Below, piece after piece: positions 56,413-64,000 of a stretch of DNA of 64,000 nt. Position numbers and translations under genes: made by a program. The notes under the pieces were generated by a model. The model saw only the letters and a list, made by a program, of their open reading frames with translations, was not told the origin of the DNA and did no database searches. Numbering within the stretch: position 1 is the first letter of the stretch; every line of letters begins with the position of its first letter. This DNA comes from Saussurea involucrata. Its lineage: Eukaryota; Streptophyta; Magnoliopsida; Asterales; Asteraceae. The stretch spans positions 146,619,429 through 146,683,428 of the forward strand of contig CM066314.1 of assembly GCA_033807775.1 (NCBI GenBank), given 5' to 3'.

Positions 56413-58268
56413 TGACCGTGACCAAAATGAAAGAGTTTCAAGTGTTGGGGAGGAGTTTATTTAAATGCTAAAAATTGAGGGGCTAGTTGGTAATTGTGAG
56501 GTAAGTATAAATGTCACAAAACCCTAGGAGAAACATTCTCCTACTGATTTTGTGTGTGTGATTGGCGGCTGTGAGAGTAAATAGAGAGAAAGCAAGAAGG
56601 AGAAAGGAGAAAGAAGAAGAAAGAGGGCAAAGTCAAGCAAAGAGGATCAAATTCGGATTGTTGGGGAGGAATAGAAGGTGTGCTTCTTTTGGATTCAACC
56701 AGGTAATCCCTTCTCCATTTCTCTAATCTCTGATTTTGCCATTGTTTGAGTTATTTGGGGTTTTTGTTAAAAGTTGGGTTTGGAACTAAATGGAAGAGGT
56801 TAGGTGTCAAATCTTATCTATTGCAGCAGATATTTCAGTAGTAGTTGAGTTTAATGACCCTAATGTCGTTGCTAATCTTTATCTGTGAGATTCCGGTCGT
56901 ACCCGTGATTTCGCGGTCCAATTAAGGGTCATGTCGACGTCCGGAAAGCTTCCTGGACGTCCGGACACGTTGAGCAGTTGAAGGTTTCCGGGTAAGTGTC
57001 TAATAGTCGTGTGTGTGTGTCCGGATGATAGAAGATTTCGGATAGTTCCCGGATAGGGTGTTGTCCGGAAAGAGTGTGGTCCGGATAGGGTGTGGTCCGG
57101 ATAGGGTGTTGTCCGGATAGAGTGTTGTCCGGATAGGGTGTTGTCCGGATAGGATGTTGTCCGGATAAGGTGTTGTCCGAAAAGAGTGTTGTCCGGAAAG
57201 AGTGTGGTCCGGATAGGGTGTTGTCCGGATAGGGTGTTGTTCGGATAGGGTGTTGTCCGGAAAGTTGGATGATCAACTTATGTATTTTATCTTCCACTCA
57301 GGTAGATCGATTGGAGGTACAGAACGGAGTAGGAAAGGAAAGTAAGCGTATCAGGTGAGTCTTTCTGAACCTAAATTTTATATAAGCGTGACAGAGTTAT
57401 TATTTAACGGTGTGCTTATTCAACTGCTTTTGATTACAAAGCGATGATTAAGGGTGTGGTGTGGTTGTTATCTATTCGTGTGTTTTCAACTGCTTAATTA
57501 TGAAGCTATGAACAAGTGTGTGGTAGCATGTATGATTTAATGTGTGTGGACGTGCTCTAGCATTGTCGAGAAATGGGGGGGGGGGGTGTGACCCATATTA
57601 ATTGTGCATCGTGCTCTGGCGTTGTCGAGGAATGGGGGGGTGTGTCCCATATTAATTATATGAATGGGGGGTGTGTCCCATATTAATTATATGAATGGGG
57701 GGTATGTCCCATATTAACTATATATGGGGGGTGTGTCCCATATTAATTATATAAATGGGGGTGTGTCCCATATTAATTATATATATATATATGAATTTGT
57801 TTCATATATGGCGAGTGTGCTCTTTGGTGTTGTCACGGTATGTGTGACTATAGCGTGTGCCAGTAGTAGGTGTCAAGAGGTGGTTGTCATTTTAAAAGTG
57901 TGTTGTTATGATTCATATAAACTCTTTCATAACTGATTTATAAATTATGATGTTTATGGTGTGAACTGGTGTGGAGGGAACTCACTAGACCTCATGGTCT
58001 AACCCTCGCTTTTCAAAACTAAAACATTTTTCAGGTAAGCAGGTATTTGAAAGCTTGTCTTGCAGTTTGGCAAGGCGTGAGACGGAGGGAGCATATAGAA
58101 GGATTAGAAGGCTTTTTTATTCTTTTGTAGTCCTGATCTCATCTGTAGTTAGGGGTTAATTCCGCAAACCCAGTTTGTAATCTGAATAGTATGTTTACGT
58201 TGAGCCATTGTGGCGTTTAAAAATTAAAGTGGTAGTTTCTGGCTTGTATTTTAGTGTGGGTCGTTACA
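56408..58268 (+). repeat. Element 2 right LTR
   Basis: 1861 bp; TATA box at 56506-56512; repeat arrays at 57040-57268 and 57575-57775; stem-loop at 57986-58001. Confidence 0.93.
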
Positions 58269-58273
58269 ATTTC
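58269..58273 (+). other. Target site duplication ATTTC, right (element 2)
   Basis: Matches 50072-50076. Confidence 0.95.
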
Positions 58274-58570
58274 TACAGTAACTTGAAATTGTGTGATTAC
58301 CCAAAAACTACGGGTGCTACCCCATTGTCATAATTACATGGCATGTTCGTTGGGACGACCAACCACTCGGTAACGTCGTTGCTATTGTGACATATGTCAC
58401 AATCACATGGCACTATAGCTGAGACTACCATACCTTCAGTACCATTGGTGCTATTGTGACAGATGTCACAACTGCATGACACTATAGCCATACTCCATAA
58501 TTGGTTCTTTCTTTACTGATTTCCCCCAGTTCAACATTTCTTCAATTGGGATAAGAATCAGGGTGTTACA
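58274..58570 (-). repeat. Element 3 3' LTR, inner part
   Basis: Continues from 50076 and ends GGGTGTTACA. Contains two copies of a segment with GCTATTGTGACA(T/G)ATGTCACAA. Confidence 0.85.
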
Positions 58571-58752
58571 ATCCTCCCAATCTTAAAAGAGATTTCGTCC
58601 TCGAAATCTAGTTCCCATACAACCAAAGGTTCCTGTTCCCATCGCTTTTCATGTTCCCTCGGCTTCCAACTGAAATTCAAAATTTTCTTCTTGATAGCAT
58701 TGTTATGACAAACCTTCATGTTGATACTCACAACGAATGTCCGCTCAGGCAC
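58571..58752 (-). pseudogene. Gypsy pol C-terminal remnant of element 3 and polypurine tract
   Basis: The minus strand reads NFSWKPREHEKRWEQEPLVV, then WELDFEDEISFKIGRIVTP running into the LTR. The WE.E and DFEDEI motifs match the closing part of plant gypsy integrases. Purine-rich AAGATTGGGAGGAT lies next to the LTR. Confidence 0.7.
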
Positions 58753-61700
58753 ATTACACTTATATCCGAGTAAATGCTTAACTTCCGAGAGTAGATCCTA
58801 ACCACAAGACCTCGGCTGCCTCCCAATCTTAGGTGATCCATACTTCCCAAACGATAGATCCCGACTTCCAATCGGTCCAGAATCTAGACGCTTATAAACT
58901 CTTTCTCCAGTTATCCCAAAGTACCATCGCCACTGAAAACAACAACAAATTCCCAAGTTCAATTGTTCCCAGTATTAAACTGCCACCTAGCTCTAACGGG
59001 TATTATCAGACTCCAAAACAGACGGTTGCCATTGATCCATCGATTATACAACTCCAAGAATACGCCCAATTACCAATCATCCAAACGAAAAATTCGTTTA
59101 CCATTCAAGGAAAGTCATCCCTCTAAATCCACTTATCACAATCTGAATTTCTTAAAATTGCTACAATCGATACCATTATCCTTTGAGATTGAACTACAAT
59201 ACTCCAATTACACTAATGGTTCTTGGCCTCGAAACCCGGAGGTCGACATCTAACCAACTCACCAAGATTCGAACCAATGCAGAATCCCATACATGAGTTT
59301 CATTTGTCGAGCATATCCCTAAACCAAGGTTATCAACACGATATCTAAAGGGTCCTACACATCCCTTATGCAAAAATTGACCGAAACCCAAAACAAAGCA
59401 GTCAAAATGGATGGTTACCATAAGCATTAGGAGATACCGCGAGCCTCACTCCCCAGTTACCAAAATTACACCTACTTGCAAACGGTCCCACTCGACGTAC
59501 GATACTATCATGCGATGGAAAATCCAACATTCCACTGTCAAGGTTCTACACGCCCCACCCTTAACCGGGGTTGCTTAACCTTCCAAGGTCCTAATGAGTT
59601 CGAGGTTTCAAGTGAAAGACTCAACAAATATACCAATAAAAATTATCATACGATTTTCAAAACGAATGTTTTTATAACAATTAATCGTACGAGTAAAAAT
59701 CTATTATCACGTATCCGGTGGTCGTGCAAAAATGGACACACTCGTCCCACATATGAAAATCATTTTGAAAACTATTTCATCACAATTCAAGTTACTAACG
59801 AAACGCAAAAGCATGCACGACAACCTTTCAAAATGAACCGCTACGGTCCTAGCATGGATTTATTTATGTCATGCACGTAAAGAATTTTTCTACATTAAAA
59901 TAGTGTTCATCAGAATGTTTGTACGAACTTCAAAAGAAGGATTTACACGACATCAATTCCCAAAATTCTCTTTTTAACCACAAAATGACATGAACTGAAA
60001 TTCGTTAGCAACTTCGCATGTATCAGCCTGTTCGCAGAGAAACGAAGCAATCCATATACGCACCTTGGTTAAGAACACGAAATGATTTGAGTCATTTTCC
60101 AGTCTTAAGTCGAATAACAAGATACTTTCATCATTTGGAAATATAGACTAAAATATCGTAAAGGAATCTCAAATCAAAATTATACATGCTAATTGTAACA
60201 CTTTCCTAGTAGTTTTCTTGAAATAAAATAACATGCAACCGATAGTTCATACGAAATTTCAAAAGAGGAAATTCATTAAATCAAATTTCAAAATTTTCTC
60301 ATTTAGCCATATAATGACATGGAAATAAAATCTTCTGACGAAACTCACACACATTAATGTGTTTTCTTAGAATTAAGAGAATAATAAGTGCATGCAATTT
60401 GGTTGATACACAAAATAATTTAAATCGACCTCAATTTCAAGCCGTACAACAATGCGCTTTAACATCCCAAAATAGTGGCTATAATGCCAAGTATACCAAT
60501 ATAACATATTCGCGTGAAACAATAACAAAAGTATCAACAACTGATAATGCATCAAAGCAAAATAGTAAGATAAACCACCATGATGCTTTTATATGCTTAC
60601 TCACGCCACGAGTATAACTCAATTTGTACACTAACAAGGTGCAACAAAATATGCTAGCACAATTTTCGAAGGGGAAAACCATGCGACATCAAAATTTCAA
60701 AAAGTACTCTTTTGGTTGCCTTACGGCATAAAACAACATTTCTCAACAAAACTTGCATGAGACGAAATGCCCAATATAACCCAAAGATTAACACGCATAA
60801 TAACTATAGTATGCACATTACAAAACTGCACTCACGCGACACAAAACGTCGTAAAACAAAACTCCATAGAACTCAATGAAACTCAAAGGCATCTGATCAA
60901 TCAAATGGTGCCCCATTTTTCGCTTCCAAAACCAAATTTGCATAAGGCAAAATCAAGACTAAAATATCATAATTCCGAAAATTCCTTTTTGTTGTAATAC
61001 AATATAAACAACACTTTTCAGCAAAACCCGCATTAAATAAAATTTCCTATAAAGCTCAACATAAACATAATTGAAGATAACTCTCTGTCCAAACCTTAAC
61101 ATATATGGAGGAGATCCAATGTTAAAGTCATAAGCCGTAGTTACTTGTCCAACATCCTAACCAACATTAAAATATGAATGTTACTGTATCCGAAAGTAAC
61201 TTTGGACAACAACAAAATAAAGCAAGTCTCGACAAAGTTTGCAACCCCCTGCAATAAAATAATTTCATGCATGTTCAAAACCATGATTTAAAAACTTGTG
61301 TGTGCTAAACGTTTTTCCGAGATTTCGTAACACAACTCATATGACGATTTGAAACACAAGAAACAACTGATGCAATTCATTTTAAAAAATCAATTTTGTG
61401 CATGAATTTAGTCGGCACTCAACGTCTCAAAGGCATACTCCTCCAATTCCTCCGATCACACTATTGTCATCCGGATGCTCAAACATCTTAACGCGATATT
61501 GAAAGTTACATCGACTAACCTTACAATTTCTCCTCGAATCAAGGTCGATTAAATAAGCATATGGTTCTAATCCGACCATCAATTTCGACTTAAAACGGTC
61601 CAGTTAATACAATCACCATGCTTACTGCCACTCCAAATAGCAATTGCTAAAATCACCAACCTCTTCAAACGACTATTAGCTTAGAAACTTCTTCACTACC

Positions 61701-61964
61701 CCAACGGTCATCACATCAGAGTTGTCCAAGTACTCTCATGTAACTTGTAGGTTCACTATAACACTGGCCAGGTGTAATTATGAACGTACCGTACATGATC
61801 ATCCTTGTTACTCTAGACGTGATACCTCGTTTCTAGTGACTCCATCAACCTCAAAACATCCTATCTTAAGGTGTCTAATGGTGCAATTTCACTCTCATTC
61901 ACTTAATTGAACGCTAGTTTGAGTCTAGGTATCCAAAATCAACACCTAATTCTCTCAAACTTAA
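58753..61964 (-). other. Element 3 internal region, non-coding
   Basis: No retroviral motif in any frame; short open frames only. The AAAATTT(C)-type phrases (CAAAATTTTC, AAATTCC) recur at intervals. Confidence 0.6.
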
Positions 61965-61976
61965 GCTCTGATACCA
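61965..61976 (-). promoter_or_regulatory. Primer binding site, element 3 (initiator tRNA-Met, minus strand)
   Basis: GCTCTGATACCA on the plus strand is the reverse complement of TGGTATCAGAGC. It lies three bases from the LTR edge at 61980, which fixes the element's orientation as minus. Confidence 0.92.
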
Positions 61977-61979
61977 ACT

Positions 61980-64000
61980 TGTAACACCCTTAAAATTGGA
62001 AGAACAACTAAATAAAAACTTCAATTTAATAGACAAAAGGAGATGAAATTCTTACTACGAACCATCCTTAAAAATCACCTCAAAATTTAAAACGTCACAA
62101 CTCCAACATTAACCACATCTAAGTCTTATAATAAGACCAAATGAAGACGGGTATTACTTAACACAAATACAAGCTGCTATTCCTATAATAAATGCGGAAG
62201 ACTTAACTAAGCACTTCGCTCCTTGTGCACACTACTAGCACCCATCTCTTCACAGTGTCACTAGGATTGTTCCCAACCTGAACCTGTTGCACATGTCGGC
62301 AAATAAAAAGGTTAGGCTAACGCCTAGTGAGTTTAAGAGTTTTATCATGATTGCGTAAATCAATAAACGAGGAGGATGTAGCTTGAAAACATAATTTCCC
62401 AAAAGAATTTATAACAATTGTGTGAACAACTCATTTTCCCAACACACACAAATCTTGAGCCGAACGCTTTCTTATTAAACATTTCCAAAATAAACTTACT
62501 CCACAACTCACTCAAAATGTGCTTTGATGTTAAATATCCCGAGTAATATAAACGTGAATAAAACCCCAATATTCAAAACATCCAATAAGGATGAGACACA
62601 ATACTCCGCCAATAAACCACGGGGAAACAATTCATTTAAATATAATACGTCACCAAAATATGGATACAAGTAAATACCCAAAAACAACACCTATCGGCGA
62701 CGAGGGAGACCCGATTCCATCAAACGTGACGGGCACACAAAGTTAGGTCACTTATGATGTTATTGGATTACACCTCAAGTCCCGGTTTTAGTTCCCATGC
62801 CATAACAACATCACAACCTCAAACCATATACATGTCTTTATTGTCTACTCCGTCGAGTTACACCTCAAGGACTTATGGGACCATATTGCCTATCCAATCT
62901 AGACGAGTTACACCTCAAGGACTTCAATGTCCCCTATTGCCTACTTGCTAGTGGCCCCGAACGGCCTACCACATATAACCATGCGTTCCAATAGTCCACT
63001 CCTCGTGCACAAAGAGATAGACGCCAGAATAACTCATAATCTCGGAGTACACCATTCGAAACATATGACCTCCAATTGAGATTGCAATTAAGTGCATAAC
63101 ACGTCCAAAGCTCCATCTCGAGCTATTAAAACTGGGCAAGTGCCCCGAGACTTGTTTGAGTATGGTTTAAGACCAAAAAGGCAAAGCAAATATTTGGATA
63201 ACTATACAAGCCCATACGGTTGTATAACCCAAAATACACTTTTACTCAAATCTTTGACCCATATAACACAATTGGCCTCCGGCCCAAATTTACAAGATGT
63301 ACTATTCACAAGATGTTCGTAAAGTCGAGATTGACCAAACTCTAACAACTCACACATTTTTATTTTTCCAAAACGTACCGTATCATTGTTTGTGCATAAT
63401 CAAGACAACACTAAAGCATGTTTTTACCCAACAACCTCGATTTGTGAAAATAAGTTAAATAAACACTTTCAATCATGATTTACTTAACAAAATGTCCAAA
63501 ATCCCAAAAGTGGGTGTTTTATATGATTTTATAAAGTTAAACACTTTCATAATCAAAACCCACCAAATAGCTCCACAAAGAATAATTTTCATGTAAACAC
63601 ATAATCACTTAAAAAATGACATTTTGGCATGTACAACGTTTTCACAAATCAACTTGAACTCACCTTGCTAGATTTAGGCTAAATCTAGATTTTCCCCAAC
63701 TTGAGCTCCTTTGAAGAAATTGAATCATCAAGCCAAATCTTCCAAAAACCTAGATACATGAGTTTTCAGCCATCAATAACCACATTTAACCATTTAAAAT
63801 TGTTCCCCAAACATCAACCATCAAAATCTCCATTTATATCCAAAACCCCAATTTGACCTAACTTTTCTCAAAATCATCCAAACCAAAATTGGAGAAACAA
63901 AACACTAGGAGATCATCAATGGAACATTTATAACTCATAATGAAGCTTGTAAAGGGAGGAAATGAACTTACCACTTAGGTTTTGATAAAAACCTAGAAAA
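61980..64000 (-). repeat. Element 3 5' LTR (partial, cut by window edge)
   Basis: Aligns with 47216-49400 along its length, with about 6% substitutions in the first 310 bp and a deletion near 63050. Stem-loop at 62313-62326. About 1.1 kb of this LTR should lie beyond the window. Confidence 0.88.

Larger units (their letters stand above)
50077..58268 (+). mobile_element. Element 2: complete non-autonomous gypsy-type LTR retrotransposon
   Basis: 8192 bp, TSD ATTTC, LTRs of 1917 and 1861 bp (TGTAGTGACC...GGTCGTTACA), tRNA-iMet primer site, polypurine tract. The 4.4-kb interior lacks gag, protease, RT and the integrase core but keeps an intact frame for the integrase C-terminus at its 3' end. 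LTR substitutions run at about 1-2% (five in the first 275 bp), and the LTRs also differ in tandem-repeat copy number. It is inserted in the 3' LTR of element 3. Confidence 0.95.
47216..64000 (-). mobile_element. Element 3: old minus-strand non-autonomous gypsy-type LTR element (continues past window)
   Basis: Its 3' LTR is 47216-58570 with element 2 inside it (about 3.16 kb without element 2). Its 5' LTR begins beyond the right edge and ends at 61980. The primer site is at 61965-61976 on the minus strand, and the interior is 58571-61964. The LTR ends are TGTAACACCC and GGGTGTTACA. The interior codes for nothing except a gypsy pol C-terminal remnant next to the 3' LTR. In the first 310 bp the two LTRs differ at about 20 sites (about 6%), and one has a deletion of about 80 bp relative to the other near 48400/63050, so the insertion is old. 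The target duplication cannot be checked because one end is outside. Confidence 0.88.

Overview
The window is a nuclear segment of a flowering-plant genome, most likely a eudicot. The reasons are AT-rich intergenic DNA, GT/AG introns with plant-style branch regions, plant-specific genes (a PRMT10-type arginine methyltransferase, an Agenet/ENT Tudor-like protein and a CYP734A-type cytochrome P450), and LTR retrotransposons primed by initiator tRNA-Met. Genus cannot be fixed from sequence alone. The style of the repeats and of the Harbinger ORF1 protein would fit Asteraceae, but that is inference.

Layout. 1-2.4 kb: 3' part of PRMT10 (five exons visible, gene cut by the left edge). 3.1-3.35 kb: a small single-pass membrane protein. 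4-6 kb: miniature fold-back elements. 6.0-8.1 kb: an Agenet/ENT-domain gene with a 5' UTR intron. 8.5-10.9 kb: exon-like fragments of an unidentified decayed gene. 11.4-12.3 kb: MITEs. 12.35-20.8 kb: a complete, very young, non-coding LTR retrotransposon (element 1, TSD GTATC) that split a MITE. 21.1-22.2 kb: a broken Ty3/gypsy gag-protease-RT fragment on the minus strand. 22.2-28.3 kb: AT-rich DNA with MITEs, a SINE head, microsatellites and a dense array of a 12-bp palindrome. 28.6-33.4 kb (minus): an intact five-exon CYP734A-like gene, with at least one fold-back element in every intron. 35.4-42.2 kb: a complete Ty1/copia element (TSD TAACA) with one nonsense and one frameshift lesion. 43.2-43.5 kb: a LINE 3' end. 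44.5-47.1 kb: a triplicated repeat, hit by a SINE (14-bp TSD) and by a PIF/Pong-like DNA transposon carrying a broken ORF1. 47.2 kb to the right edge: an old minus-strand gypsy-type element (element 3) whose 3' LTR was split by a second, younger one (element 2, 50.1-58.3 kb, TSD ATTTC).

The three gypsy-type elements are all non-autonomous. Their interiors lack gag, protease, RT and RNase H, but each keeps the extreme C-terminus of pol directly upstream of the polypurine tract. Their LTRs share a 5-6 bp stem-loop whose paired bases differ between families but stay complementary. In elements 1 and 2, and in the copia element, tandem-repeat arrays lie inside predicted leader introns. LTR divergence orders the insertions: element 3 oldest (about 6% in a 310-bp sample), element 2 about 1-2%, copia under 1%, element 1 youngest (3 transitions in 2116 bp).

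The three host genes are not functionally linked by position. All calls rest on reading the sequence and on family knowledge; no database search was possible.
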